Assembly: GCF_007860135.1 (NCBI RefSeq)
Contig: NZ_SJPV01000001.1
Coordinates: 606,939 to 670,938, forward strand
Length of the DNA stretch: 64,000 nt
Direction of reading: 5' to 3'
From: Novipirellula artificiosorum
GTDB lineage: Bacteria; Planctomycetota; Planctomycetia; Pirellulales; Pirellulaceae
The notes beneath the pieces were generated by a model that was not told the DNA's origin, searched no databases, and saw only the letters and a list, made by a program, of their open reading frames with translations. The translations under genes and the position numbers were made by a program. Below are positions 44,383 to 53,379 of the stretch, piece by piece. Numbering within the stretch: position 1 is the stretch's first letter; every line of letters begins with the position of its first letter.

Positions 44383-44841
44383 TCAGACCTCCTGCTGCTG
44401 CGGCAAGCGATCGATGACCAGTGTGACGGGGCCATCATTGGTCAAACTGACTTGCATGTCAGCGGCAAAGATTCCTTGCTCCACACGAATCCCCCTGTCT
44501 CGCAAACAGGCCATGTAGAATTGATAGACTTCATTGGCGACCTTGGGTTCCGCCGCGTCGGTAAACCCAGGACGACGACCTCGCCGGCAATCACCCAGCA
44601 GCGTGAATTGGCTAATCGCCAACACCGAACCACCGGTATCGGTCAGCGCCCGATTCATCTTGCCCTGTTCATCGGGAAAGATCCGCAATTGCGATGTCTT
44701 CTCGGCCAACCACTTTGCTTCGGGCTCACCATCGCCATGACCGACGCCGACGAGCACCATCACGCCCTGGTCGATTTTCCCGACCACCCTGCCCTGCACT
44801 TCGACCCGAGCCTGTGAGACTCGTTGAATGACAATCCGCAT
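44383..44841 (-). CDS. dtd: D-aminoacyl-tRNA deacylase
   Basis: 152 aa. It removes D-amino acids (and glycine from tRNA-Ala) mis-attached to tRNA. Family motifs are RIVIQRVSQARVEV at the N-terminus, SQFTLLGD (catalytic Ser-Gln-Phe-Thr) and the cross-subunit NDGPVT loop near 134-139. Length and order are normal. It converges with the DUF457 gene, with 85 bp between their ends, and has no operon partner. Confidence 0.95.
   Translation of the reverse strand: MRIVIQRVSQARVEVQGRVVGKIDQGVMVLVGVGHGDGEPEAKWLAEKTSQLRIFPDEQGKMNRALTDTGGSVLAISQFTLLGDCRRGRRPGFTDAAEPKVANEVYQFYMACLRDRGIRVEQGIFAADMQVSLTNDGPVTLVIDRLPQQQEV
44787..44794 (-). other. KOPS-like octamer (minus strand)
   Basis: CCCTGCCC on the plus strand, inside dtd, which is itself on the minus strand. 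Confidence 0.5.
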
Positions 44842-44943
44842 GTACGCGTTCCCCGTGCGAGTGTTCCCATTTGTTTCACCGCGTAGAATCTTAGTCGAAT
44901 CGGCCTAACCAGGGCAATTCACTTCTCGAACGTCGGCAAGCAA

Positions 44944-44973
44944 TTGCAGCGGCGATTTGATTCGGCGTACAAT
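44944..44973 (+). promoter_or_regulatory. Possible sigma-70 promoter of the DUF1559 gene
   Basis: ttgcag (44944-44949) and tacaat (44968-44973) with an 18-bp spacer, 70 bp before the ATG. The -35 is one base from TTGCAA/TTGACA type; unproven. Confidence 0.35.
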
Positions 44974-45043
44974 GTCGTTAGCGCTTGGGTCCAACTAGGC
45001 ACAAGGCACCCAACTTCTCATACGCCGTTTTGTTGATCCATTC

Positions 45044-45946
45044 ATGCCCTACCTCTTTACGTGTCCCCACTGCCAAACGAAGACGCTTGTGGAAGATCGC
45101 TACAGCGGTCTGACGGGGGAATGCGTCACTTGCGGTGAACCGATTCAGTTGCCCGATTTTGCCAAACAACCCGCCTCGCTTGCGGGGAAGCTGAATGAAC
45201 GGAAGCAGCTTGGGTCGCTGGTCGCGGCGGGGGTTGTCTTAGTGTTGCTACTCTGCATGCTTTACGCGGTGGTTCGACATGGCGGTCAAACGGTGGCTCA
45301 ATTACAAACCAATCGAGCTCGCACCGCGTCGGTCCGCAACCTCGAAAAGATTGCGGCTGCACTGAATGCTTATGCGGCCGATCATGGAACCTACCCACCG
45401 CCTTATACGAAGAACCGATCGGGTCAACCCTCTCAATCGTGGCGGGTGTTGATCTTGCCGTATCTCGGAGAGGACGACCTCTATGAATTGCTGAACCTCG
45501 GTGTCGACTGGGACAATCCCATGAACACGAATGTGGCCTACACAAACATTCCAGCGATGTATGCGCATCCCGACAACGGATCGCGTCAGAGGTTCTCCGA
45601 GAGTGCTTATTACCTCGTCACCGGACCGGGCACCCTTTTTCCACCCACCGGACCGCTCAGCCCGGGCAACCTTGTCGACGATCCCGCCAAGACCATCTTG
45701 GTGGTTGAAGCTTCGCCTTCCATGACCATGGGCCTTTGGACCGAACCGATCGATGTCGATGTGACCATGATCCAAGGAATTGGAGGGACCATCAGCGACA
45801 TTGGCGGTTTGCTTGACGATGGGGTGGCCGTCGCAACGGTGGATGAACGAGGTCATTTCGTTGCCGACACGATGCCGCTGTCGACCCTACGTGCTCTCTT
45901 CTCGCCTCGCGGCGGAGAGCCTTTGGCGGATGACACGCTCGATTAG
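45044..45946 (+). CDS. Zinc-ribbon, single-helix DUF1559 protein
   Basis: 300 aa. Residues 1-35 form a zinc ribbon with CPHC and CVTC. A membrane helix follows at about 57-77 (LGSLVAAGVVLVLLLCMLYAVV), then the DUF1559 domain with RARTASVRNLEKIAAALNAYAADHGTYPP, WRVLILPYLGEDDLYELLNL and ILVVEA. Unlike secreted DUF1559 proteins with a pilin-like signal, this one keeps a cytoplasmic zinc-ribbon head, so it spans the inner membrane. The final ALFSPRGGEPL parallels the TRNGGEP ending of the family. Function unknown. It converges with argG. Confidence 0.85.
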   Translation: MPYLFTCPHCQTKTLVEDRYSGLTGECVTCGEPIQLPDFAKQPASLAGKLNERKQLGSLVAAGVVLVLLLCMLYAVVRHGGQTVAQLQTNRARTASVRNLEKIAAALNAYAADHGTYPPPYTKNRSGQPSQSWRVLILPYLGEDDLYELLNLGVDWDNPMNTNVAYTNIPAMYAHPDNGSRQRFSESAYYLVTGPGTLFPPTGPLSPGNLVDDPAKTILVVEASPSMTMGLWTEPIDVDVTMIQGIGGTISDIGGLLDDGVAVATVDERGHFVADTMPLSTLRALFSPRGGEPLADDTLD

Positions 45947-45961
45947 GACGTTTGCCACCCC

Positions 45962-47176
45962 TTAATACTTGCGAGGTCGAACGGAAGCTTGAACACGACC
46001 TGGAAGACCTTGGATTCGGAGGAACCCTTCTGCGTCGTCTTGATTGTACGAACCGCCACCTTCCATCGTTGCGATTTCCGCGTCGTACAAACTGTTTGGA
46101 CTGGTGCGTGAATCGACGATGATGTTGCCCTTGTACAATTTCAACGTCACTTCGCCTGTGACCGGTTTCTGGGCTTCGCGAATGAACGCCATCAAGGCAT
46201 CCATCTTGGGCGCGTACCAGAAACCGTAGTAGACCATCTCGGCCACTTCCGGAGCCATTCGGTCACGCAAGTGCATCAGATCGCGGTCCATGGTCAGTTG
46301 CTCGACATTCATCACCGCATCATACAGCACGGTCATGCCAGGCGATTCGTACACACCACGGCTTTTCATGCCGACGAACCGATTCTCGACCATGTCAATC
46401 CGACCGACGCCGTTGCGTCCAGCGATCGTGTTGAGCGACTCGACCATCTCCAACGCACTGACCTGCTTGCCGTTGAGCGACACGGGAACCCCCGATTCGA
46501 TGCCAATCGTCACCGATTCTTCCTTGTCAGGTGCCTCTTGTGGGCTGACGCCCATGCCAAAATCAACCAGTTCGACACCGTTGACATTCAATTCTTCGAG
46601 TTGCCCTGCTTCGTAGCTGATGTGCAAAACGTTCTCATCGCTACTGTAGGGCTTCGACGATGACGCTTTGACGGGAATGTTCTTCTCGGCGCAATAGGCA
46701 ATCAACTCGGTCCGTCCCGGGAATGCGTTGCGAAATTCCTCGATTCGCCACGGGGCAATCGTCTCGACGTTCGGGTCAAGCGCTTCGGCTGCCAATTGGA
46801 ACCGACATTGGTCGTTGCCCTTGCCTGTGGCACCGTGCGCGTACGCGGTGGCGCCCACTTCTCGAGCCACTTCCAGACAAACCTTGCTGATCAGTGGTCG
46901 GGCAATCGAGGTGCCAAGCAAGTAAATCTGTTCGTATTTCGCTTGCCAGGCGAGCACGGGAAAGGCGAAGTCGCGACACAACTCTTCGCGGACGTCGACA
47001 ATCCTGGCGGACTTCGCCCCGCAATCGCGGGCCTTCTTCATGGTCGCTTCACGGTCTTCGCAGGGTTGGCCCAGATCCACGTAAACCGCATGGACCTCGT
47101 AGCCTTTATCCTGCAGCCAACCAAGAATCACCGAAGTATCTAATCCACCCGAGTAAGCAAGTACGCAGCTTTTCAT
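45962..47176 (-). CDS. argG: Argininosuccinate synthase
   Basis: 404 aa from the ATG at 47176; seven further codons upstream are open but not conserved. It joins citrulline and aspartate using ATP. The PP-loop motif is AYSGGLDTSVILGWL; substrate blocks are HGATGKGNDQCRFQLA, EKNIPVKASSSKPYSSDENVLHIS, and NGVGRIDMVENRFVGMKSRGVYE. Length is standard. It is transcribed alone; other arginine genes are not nearby. Confidence 0.97.
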   Translation of the reverse strand: MKSCVLAYSGGLDTSVILGWLQDKGYEVHAVYVDLGQPCEDREATMKKARDCGAKSARIVDVREELCRDFAFPVLAWQAKYEQIYLLGTSIARPLISKVCLEVAREVGATAYAHGATGKGNDQCRFQLAAEALDPNVETIAPWRIEEFRNAFPGRTELIAYCAEKNIPVKASSSKPYSSDENVLHISYEAGQLEELNVNGVELVDFGMGVSPQEAPDKEESVTIGIESGVPVSLNGKQVSALEMVESLNTIAGRNGVGRIDMVENRFVGMKSRGVYESPGMTVLYDAVMNVEQLTMDRDLMHLRDRMAPEVAEMVYYGFWYAPKMDALMAFIREAQKPVTGEVTLKLYKGNIIVDSRTSPNSLYDAEIATMEGGGSYNQDDAEGFLRIQGLPGRVQASVRPRKY

Positions 47177-47333
47177 TATGATGTTAACTACCAACAATAA
47201 GAGGCTTGAAACAATTGGCCATGACTCGAAGTAGGATTGTGCTTGGACGCAGCCAGATGGCCCGACTCCAACAAAGCGACTTCAAACGAATGGCTGTAAT
47301 TTGAATTTCGATTCCCCAAAACCGCAACCGCCC

Positions 47334-48170
47334 ATGCCCCATCTGCCACCTGCCTTACGAGAAATTATTGCCCAAGTCGCGACCGGGACCCTGTCCGTGG
47401 CCGATGCGATCGCGGCATTGGAAGTCACCGGCACGGAAAACGGTCCCGAGCAGATGCAACCGATCGTGGGGGCAACCGTCGATTTGGGGCGTCAGCAACG
47501 GTGTGGTTTTGGTGAAGTGATCTTTGGTGAAGGAAAAAACCCCGACCTTATCGGGCGAATCATCGATACACAAATCGCCGCAGGCCAAACCGCGTTGGTG
47601 ACACGACTTGATCCCGCCGCCGCTGAGAGTCTTCGATCTCGCTTTCCAACGGGACACCACCATCCGATCGCGAAGACTTTTCGTGTCCCCTGCCCTGCCC
47701 CAGAAAATTTTTCAGATCTTCCGTTTCGAGTCGCGGTGATTACCGCAGGCAGCACCGATGCGCCGGTCGGTGAAGAAGCGATCGAGACCTTGGCCTGGAT
47801 GAGAATTCCTGCCGAGCGGTTCGAAGACATTGGCGTTGCTGGACCACAGCGGTTGTTGGCCGCCGTGCCTCGGCTGCGAAAAGCCTCTGCCGTGGTCGTG
47901 GTTGCTGGAATGGAAGGTGCCTTACCAGCAGCGGTCGCAGGCCATCTCTCCTGCCCGATCTTTGCGGTCCCCACCAGCGTCGGCTACGGAGCGACACTTG
48001 GCGGATTAACGCCACTACTGGGGATGCTCAGCAGTTGTGCTGCCAACGTCGCGGTCGTGAACATTGATGCCGGATTCAAAGGTGGTTACCTAGCCGGAAT
48101 CGTCGTGCGACAATTGCAGCAGTCGTTCGCGGAAGCCCAGCGAAGCTGCCACCCCCCCGCTCCAAAGTAA
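47334..48170 (+). CDS. larB: Pyridinium-3,5-biscarboxylic acid mononucleotide synthase-type protein (LarB)
   Basis: 278 aa from the ATG at 47334 (TTG at 47301 is in frame). LarB carboxylates nicotinic acid adenine dinucleotide in making the nickel-pincer cofactor. The PurE-like C-terminal half has [62 protein letters not shown] and [13 protein letters not shown]. The N-terminus matches the helical LarB head ([22 protein letters not shown]). larA, larC and larE are not in the window. The next gene starts 5 bp on. Confidence 0.9.
   Translation: MPHLPPALREIIAQVATGTLSVADAIAALEVTGTENGPEQMQPIVGATVDLGRQQRCGFGEVIFGEGKNPDLIGRIIDTQIAAGQTALVTRLDPAAAESLRSRFPTGHHHPIAKTFRVPCPAPENFSDLPFRVAVITAGSTDAPVGEEAIETLAWMRIPAERFEDIGVAGPQRLLAAVPRLRKASAVVVVAGMEGALPAAVAGHLSCPIFAVPTSVGYGATLGGLTPLLGMLSSCAANVAVVNIDAGFKGGYLAGIVVRQLQQSFAEAQRSCHPPAPK
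47688..47700 (-). other. Two overlapping KOPS-like octamers (minus strand)
   Basis: CCCTGCCC at 47688-47695 and 47693-47700 on the plus strand, inside plus-strand larB, so the motif direction is opposite to the gene. Confidence 0.55.
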
Positions 48171-48175
48171 GCACG

Positions 48176-49039
48176 ATGACCCCTCCCCTGCCCTTCCCAC
48201 CGCGCGACTCGGGTGCCCACAAAGGTGACTTTGGCCGGGTCTTGCTGATCGGTGGATCTCGCGGCATGGCGGGCTCGATTTCACTCTCGGCCATCGCTGC
48301 GCTGCACTCCGGGTCCGGACTGGTTTCGGTCGCGGTACCCGATCGATGCCTTGAAACCGTGGCTTCGTTTCATCCTTGTTTGATGACGATCCCGCTAAAA
48401 GACGACGCCCGAGGCCAGTTTTGCAGCGCCGCGATTTGCGAATTGACCGAGCGGATTGGACCGTTTGATGCGATCGGTTGTGGACCGGGGATGACGGTCT
48501 GCGAAGGAGCGATGGAGATCGTCAAGCTGTTGCTTCGCCAGCGGAATTGCAAGCGTGTCCTCGATGCCGATGCAATCAACTGCCTGGCGAAGATGCAGTG
48601 GGCGACGGCCCCCGCATCCGACGCGGGACCGCTCGTGTTAACGCCTCACGGGGGAGAATTGCAGCGACTGACCGGCGTCAATGCCAAAGATCGCGAAGCT
48701 CAAGTTGACGCCGCTCAATCGCTCGCGGCCCACCACGGCGTGACCATCGTGGTCAAAGGTGGACCGACGGTTGTCGTCGATGGCGACCGACGTTGGACCA
48801 ACGACACCGGCAATCCAGGGATGGCGACCGGGGGAACGGGCGACGTGTTGACCGGAACGATCACGTCGCTGCTCGGACAGGGGATGACGCCTTGGGACGC
48901 AGCGAGATTGGGAGTCTGGCTGCATGGCGCCGCTGGCGATGCCGCAGCCAAAAGACAGGGCCAAACGGGCATGACGGCTTTGGATCTGCTGCAATCCCTT
49001 GCCCCGCTGACAGCCGTCTTCGAAAACCGAGCGATTTGA
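48176..49039 (+). CDS. nnrD: ADP/ATP-dependent (S)-NAD(P)H-hydrate dehydratase
   Basis: 287 aa. It repairs hydrated NAD(P)H. It has the ribokinase-like YjeF C-terminal fold with [51 protein letters not shown], and the nucleotide-binding signature [17 protein letters not shown]. The epimerase half (NnrE) is not fused and not adjacent. It is 5 bp after larB and near ribF, a small cofactor-repair/synthesis cluster (nickel-pincer, NAD, flavin). Confidence 0.93.
   Translation: MTPPLPFPPRDSGAHKGDFGRVLLIGGSRGMAGSISLSAIAALHSGSGLVSVAVPDRCLETVASFHPCLMTIPLKDDARGQFCSAAICELTERIGPFDAIGCGPGMTVCEGAMEIVKLLLRQRNCKRVLDADAINCLAKMQWATAPASDAGPLVLTPHGGELQRLTGVNAKDREAQVDAAQSLAAHHGVTIVVKGGPTVVVDGDRRWTNDTGNPGMATGGTGDVLTGTITSLLGQGMTPWDAARLGVWLHGAAGDAAAKRQGQTGMTALDLLQSLAPLTAVFENRAI
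48181..48198 (-). other. Three overlapping KOPS-like octamers (minus strand)
   Basis: CCCTCCCC (48181-48188), CCCTGCCC (48186-48193) and CCCTTCCC (48191-48198) on the plus strand, at the start of nnrD. Confidence 0.55.
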
Positions 49040-49072
49040 GTCATAATGGGCCGTTCGAAGAGAAGACACCTG

Positions 49073-49085
49073 CCCTGCCCTACCC
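49073..49085 (-). other. Two overlapping KOPS-like octamers (minus strand)
   Basis: CCCTGCCC (49073-49080) and CCCTACCC (49078-49085) on the plus strand; non-coding if ribF starts at 49106. Confidence 0.55.
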
Positions 49086-49105
49086 CGTATGTTTGCACAA
49101 CGACT

Positions 49106-50062
49106 GTGACCAAAATCGTACCGCTTGGCGAGATTTCCGATGCGGTGCGTCGTGGAGTGATCTCGATCGGAAATTTCGACGGTGTCCACAAAGGGCATGC
49201 GGTGCTGCTCCGCGAAGCGCGGCGTGTCGCTGATCGAGTTGGCGGTCCCGTGGTTGCCGTGGTCCTTGATCCTCATCCGGCCGCGATTCTGAGACCGAAC
49301 TCCATTCCCGAGAAGCTGACGTGGATCGAACGTCGTGCCGAATTGCTTGGGCATCAAGGAGCTGATTTCTTGGTCGTGATTCCCATTGATCCGACTTTTT
49401 TAAACTTGTCGGCAGCCGAGTTCTTTCGTTCAATCGTTGTTGACGGGCTCACTGCGCGCGGCATGGCCGAAGGCCCCAATTTCTTTTTTGGCCGTGACCG
49501 CGAAGGCAACATCGAGACACTCGAAAAGCTGTGTCGCAAAAACAAGATCGAATTGTCGATTGCACATCCGTCTCGCGACGCCGATCTGATGATCAGCAGC
49601 ACGCGCATTCGAGAGCGAATTGCTGCCGGTGACATTGAAACCGCCAGCGCGCTGCTCGGTCATCCCCACCGTATTCGTGGCAAGGTCGTGCACGGGGCAG
49701 CTCGCGGCAAAACGATCGGTTTCCCCACCGCCAACTTGAGTGAAATCGATGTCTTAATACCTGCACCGGGTGTTTATGGTGGCTTTGCAAATGTTGATTC
49801 TCTCTCTCAAGGAACGCAGCGATTCGCGGCTGCAATCCACATTGGACCGAACCCAACGTTCGAAGATTCCGACAAGGGGAAGGTCGAAATCCATTTGCTT
49901 GATTACACTGGTGACCTTTATGACCAGCCATTGATCGTTGACTTTGTCATTCGAGTGCGTGACATTGCCCGCTTCGATTCGCAGCAACAACTTGTCGCAC
50001 AACTGAATCGCGACATCAAATCAATCCGAAACTCCCTTACCCCGTCCGAAAGAAAAACCTAA
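49106..50062 (+). CDS. ribF: Bifunctional riboflavin kinase / FAD synthetase
   Basis: 318 aa from the GTG at 49106, where the conserved N-terminus TKIVPLGEISDAVRRGVISIGNFDGVHKGH begins; an ATG at 49046 would add 20 unlike residues. The adenylyltransferase half has GNFDGVHKGH (nucleotidyl-transfer HxGH) and SSTRIRERI; the kinase half has GKVVHGAARGKTIGFPTANL, PAPGVYGGF and IGPNPTFED. It converts riboflavin to FMN then FAD. The stop overlaps the nrnA start by one base (TAATG). Confidence 0.94.
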   Translation: MTKIVPLGEISDAVRRGVISIGNFDGVHKGHAVLLREARRVADRVGGPVVAVVLDPHPAAILRPNSIPEKLTWIERRAELLGHQGADFLVVIPIDPTFLNLSAAEFFRSIVVDGLTARGMAEGPNFFFGRDREGNIETLEKLCRKNKIELSIAHPSRDADLMISSTRIRERIAAGDIETASALLGHPHRIRGKVVHGAARGKTIGFPTANLSEIDVLIPAPGVYGGFANVDSLSQGTQRFAAAIHIGPNPTFEDSDKGKVEIHLLDYTGDLYDQPLIVDFVIRVRDIARFDSQQQLVAQLNRDIKSIRNSLTPSERKT

Positions 50063-51054
50063 TGGGTGTCCAATGGAAAGCCTTTGTCGACCAAATCAGC
50101 CACTACGAATCGTTTGTCCTTGTTAGCCATATTCGCCCCGACTGTGATGCGCTCGGCAGCGAACTTGGAATGGCCGAAGTGCTGCGCACGATCGGTAAGA
50201 AAGTCCGCATCATCAATGCGCACCGCACTCCCGCCGCATTGCAATTTCTCGACCCCGCCAGCAATATCGAGGTGCTTGGCGATCACGTTGAAGCCGAAGA
50301 CATCTCTGCCGATTGCATCATGATTCTTGATACGAGTGCATGGGCTCAACTCGGCGATATGGGCGATGTGATTCGTGCTTCACGAGCGGACAAGATCATC
50401 GTCGATCATCACGTCGGCGAAGATGACATCGGAGCAACGATGTACAAGGACTATCAGGCCGAAGCAACGGGGCATCTTGTCGTTCAAGCCGCAGATGCTT
50501 TGGGGGTTACCCTCACGCGAAGCATGTCCGTCCCATTGTTCGCCGCAATCGCGACCGATACCGGGTGGTTTCGCTTTGGCAGTGTCACGCCAGAGACTTA
50601 TCGCATTGTGGCCAGACTGGTCGACGCGGGAGTGGTCCCAAGCGAGATCTACAGCGATCTGTACGAGCGTGACACGCTGGGACGTTTGCGGCTTCGCGGA
50701 CTGATTCTGTCGCGAACCCAATCGGAGGTCGACGGCGCCCTGATGCACACGCATGTCGAAAAAGAGGATTTTACAAAAGTCGGTGCCGAACCGAATGACA
50801 CCGAAGACGCCATCAATTTGACGCTCGCCGTCCAAGGGACCAAGGCAGCGGTGATCTTTGTCGGTCAGATCCGTGGAGGCTTCAAATTGAGTTTTCGAAG
50901 TCGGTGTGCCATGGATTGCAACGAAATCGCCCAGCAATTCGGTGGCGGCGGCCACAAGGCTGCGGCTGGAGCCTTTCAGGAAGGAACACTCGACGATGTC
51001 AGGGCACGCGTGTTGCCGGTCGTCATCGAAGCCGTCCGCAAAGCGACCCGGTAA
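50062..51054 (+). CDS. nrnA: DHH/DHHA1 phosphoesterase (NrnA-type nanoRNase / pAp phosphatase)
   Basis: 330 aa. DHH domain motifs: VSHIRPDCDALGSELG, ILDTSAW, VDHHVGEDD, FAAIATDTGWFRFGS. The C-terminal DHHA1 domain ends in QFGGGGHKAAAGAF. It degrades 2-5 nt RNAs left by other RNases and dephosphorylates pAp from sulfur metabolism. Length fits the B. subtilis protein. It is the last gene of larB-nnrD-ribF-nrnA and converges on the next gene. Confidence 0.92.
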   Translation: MGVQWKAFVDQISHYESFVLVSHIRPDCDALGSELGMAEVLRTIGKKVRIINAHRTPAALQFLDPASNIEVLGDHVEAEDISADCIMILDTSAWAQLGDMGDVIRASRADKIIVDHHVGEDDIGATMYKDYQAEATGHLVVQAADALGVTLTRSMSVPLFAAIATDTGWFRFGSVTPETYRIVARLVDAGVVPSEIYSDLYERDTLGRLRLRGLILSRTQSEVDGALMHTHVEKEDFTKVGAEPNDTEDAINLTLAVQGTKAAVIFVGQIRGGFKLSFRSRCAMDCNEIAQQFGGGGHKAAAGAFQEGTLDDVRARVLPVVIEAVRKATR

Positions 51055-51104
51055 GCTCGCACCAGAAGGGTCTGAGGATCGTCCGAGAAGGAAACGTCGC
51101 TGAT

Positions 51105-53135
51105 TTACTTCAGAAAAAATCCGTTAATGGACCAGCCATCCTTCTCCGTTTTCATGAAGTTACCGCCGTTAGGCAGATGCTTTTCAATCGTTGCGAACGG
51201 TGGCAACTTCGCCGTGTTCAGTTCAGCGGGATCGACTTGGTTCTCTTCCTCAAACACACGGCGGATCAAGGTGGCCAGAATCGAATCGCTGTCTCGCAGC
51301 TTGCCCTGCCGCAACAGCTCATACTTGACTCGCATCGACAGTTTGGTTCGACCGATCCGAGCGATCGAAACCTCGTCAGCCCCCAACTCCTTCAGTGCCT
51401 CCGTCACCTCTTGGACGTCGGCCAAACTCGCAAACCCTCCCTGCTTGCCCTCAACGATCCGCTGAATGGTTTCCAGCAGCAGTTCGGGATGGCTAGAGAA
51501 CATCAGGTAGGGATGTTGCGAACCAGCGGCCTTACCGACCATCGCGATGGCGAAGTGATCTAACAGAGGCGCAGGTTCGTCCAGCACTTCTTCATCCCCA
51601 AACCCGAGGTCGCCGAAGATCTCTTCTTCAAAGGTCTCGGTGGAATCCCCTCGCTGCATGCGCCAAATCTCAACTCCAGGAATCTCGGTCATCTCGGCCG
51701 CCTCGGGCTCGACTTCCATCACGTTGTGGACGGCTTTCTTGATTGCCTCGGCATCGTTCAGCCGGATCGCGACCAACATCCGCTCAGAACTGACGTCGGC
51801 TGGCATCGTGTTGTCGGTAATCAAGAGGATCTCATGATCAAGCGAAGGCAGCACCTTATTGAGAATGTCAATCTGCGGCCCAGACGTATCATCGCGGACG
51901 CCCTCGATCGTTTGCATAAAAATCTCGTCATCAAATGCTTCGTTCACCAGCGTTTCCGATGCCAAGAATGCTGCCTCAATGTTCAACCGGATCCGACCGA
52001 CCGTGGCGGCCCCCTTATCGATCCAAGTGGGAATTTCCCCCAAGTCTTCATTCACAAAACTGAGCATTCTGGCCGCCTTCTCATACTTACTCGGCTCCGA
52101 GGTGGTGGGGGGCGCGAGCACGAAACCCCGATGCAACAAGTCGTATTTCGAGCCAGCGATTGCAACGATTCCCCCGGCTGCTTTCACGGCGTCAAAACCT
52201 TGGTTTTCGAGCAGTTTGAGAATATCGATGCGTGTCCCCCGATCCACTTCCAAGGCGTTACGCACAATCCGCCCCATTTGGAAAGGATGAGCAAACCACT
52301 CGATTGCGACCGTGCTGCCGCCCTGGGAAAAAGGTCCCTGAATCGCTCGACTCGATCGCGTCAGCACGTCGCGGAACTCCGGCAACTCACTAATCGTCGT
52401 GATCTCGGACTCACCCGCTATCCCATCAAGAAGATCCATGACCACCGTGTCTCGGTCCGCAGCAATGATGCGTGTGTCGTCGAGTGTGATCGCAATTTGT
52501 TCAACCTTGATCTGGCCGGGTTTCTGCTTCGGTTTGTAAACACGAATCGTCTGTCCGCGATGTTCCGTATCGTTCCGCGTCGCACCATTGGCCTTCAAGT
52601 CTTCATCGATCTTTTGGATCGCGTCATCCGCTTCCGCTCGCTTCCCACGAATGTCTGCGAGGACCACCATCGAAAAGGGACGCCGTTTGTCTTTTTCAAA
52701 CGGCAACCAAGCGGCAACCGCTTCTCCCGTGGCAATGTGGTAAAGGTCGTCGGGTTTCAAGCCCACCCGATTGTCCATGACATCGAAGTAGCTCTTGGCT
52801 CGCTCACGCTGAGCCTCGATAAACGGTTGCATCGCAGGATCATCAATCAAGTCGCCCAGGTGCGTCTTGCGCCAGGCAACACAAAAGTCGGGAACGTTTG
52901 GAATCCGAACCAGGCCCGCGACCGAATCGGGAAGCAAGCGAATCGCCGGCGTGTACTTAGGAGGCGTCTTCGCTTCCTCCGTCGTTGGCGAATCGCTCTC
53001 CGCAACCGTAGCATCTGGCTCGACGCCGGACTCCTGAGCCGTCAACGAGGACGGCGTCGCGTTGTGAAGGAGCAATCCGGCCAAGACAAGGACGTGAAGT
53101 CGACAGGAAAGGAGCGTGTTGACGAGGCGGTACAT
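51105..53135 (-). CDS. Large exported protein of unknown function
   Basis: 676 aa with an N-terminal signal peptide (hydrophobic about 12-26, cleavage near SSLTAQ). Then a short acidic, T/P-rich stretch leads into a folded region from about 62 (PAIRLLPDSVAGLVRIPNVPDFCVAWRKTHLGDLIDDP). Such a head, a ladder of beta strands and a statement of gain/loss like EIWRMQRGDSTETFEEE near 490 occur in planctomycete exported proteins annotated only as hypothetical. No catalytic motif and no later membrane helix seen. It converges with nrnA and is divergent from purB; the 244-bp gap before purB has no gene I can support. Confidence 0.75.
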   Translation of the reverse strand: MYRLVNTLLSCRLHVLVLAGLLLHNATPSSLTAQESGVEPDATVAESDSPTTEEAKTPPKYTPAIRLLPDSVAGLVRIPNVPDFCVAWRKTHLGDLIDDPAMQPFIEAQRERAKSYFDVMDNRVGLKPDDLYHIATGEAVAAWLPFEKDKRRPFSMVVLADIRGKRAEADDAIQKIDEDLKANGATRNDTEHRGQTIRVYKPKQKPGQIKVEQIAITLDDTRIIAADRDTVVMDLLDGIAGESEITTISELPEFRDVLTRSSRAIQGPFSQGGSTVAIEWFAHPFQMGRIVRNALEVDRGTRIDILKLLENQGFDAVKAAGGIVAIAGSKYDLLHRGFVLAPPTTSEPSKYEKAARMLSFVNEDLGEIPTWIDKGAATVGRIRLNIEAAFLASETLVNEAFDDEIFMQTIEGVRDDTSGPQIDILNKVLPSLDHEILLITDNTMPADVSSERMLVAIRLNDAEAIKKAVHNVMEVEPEAAEMTEIPGVEIWRMQRGDSTETFEEEIFGDLGFGDEEVLDEPAPLLDHFAIAMVGKAAGSQHPYLMFSSHPELLLETIQRIVEGKQGGFASLADVQEVTEALKELGADEVSIARIGRTKLSMRVKYELLRQGKLRDSDSILATLIRRVFEEENQVDPAELNTAKLPPFATIEKHLPNGGNFMKTEKDGWSINGFFLK

Positions 53136-53379
53136 TCAAAATCCGGTGGTGCGGGAATCCGGGAATCGGTAACGTTTGGCACGAAGGGGGCGTTTGGCGG
53201 ACTCCTTCGATGGGAGTGCGATAGAGCGTGCCACAATGGGCTCCAGGGCGCTGCCCGATCGTCTCGATCGCGATCCATGCCCCGCGGTTGCGTCCACGGG
53301 GCACGATTTGCCAGTCGTCCGCCAAACAGTATGTTATCGAACTCGATATGGTCCCGAAACGCCGTGTAGCTAAGATCCA

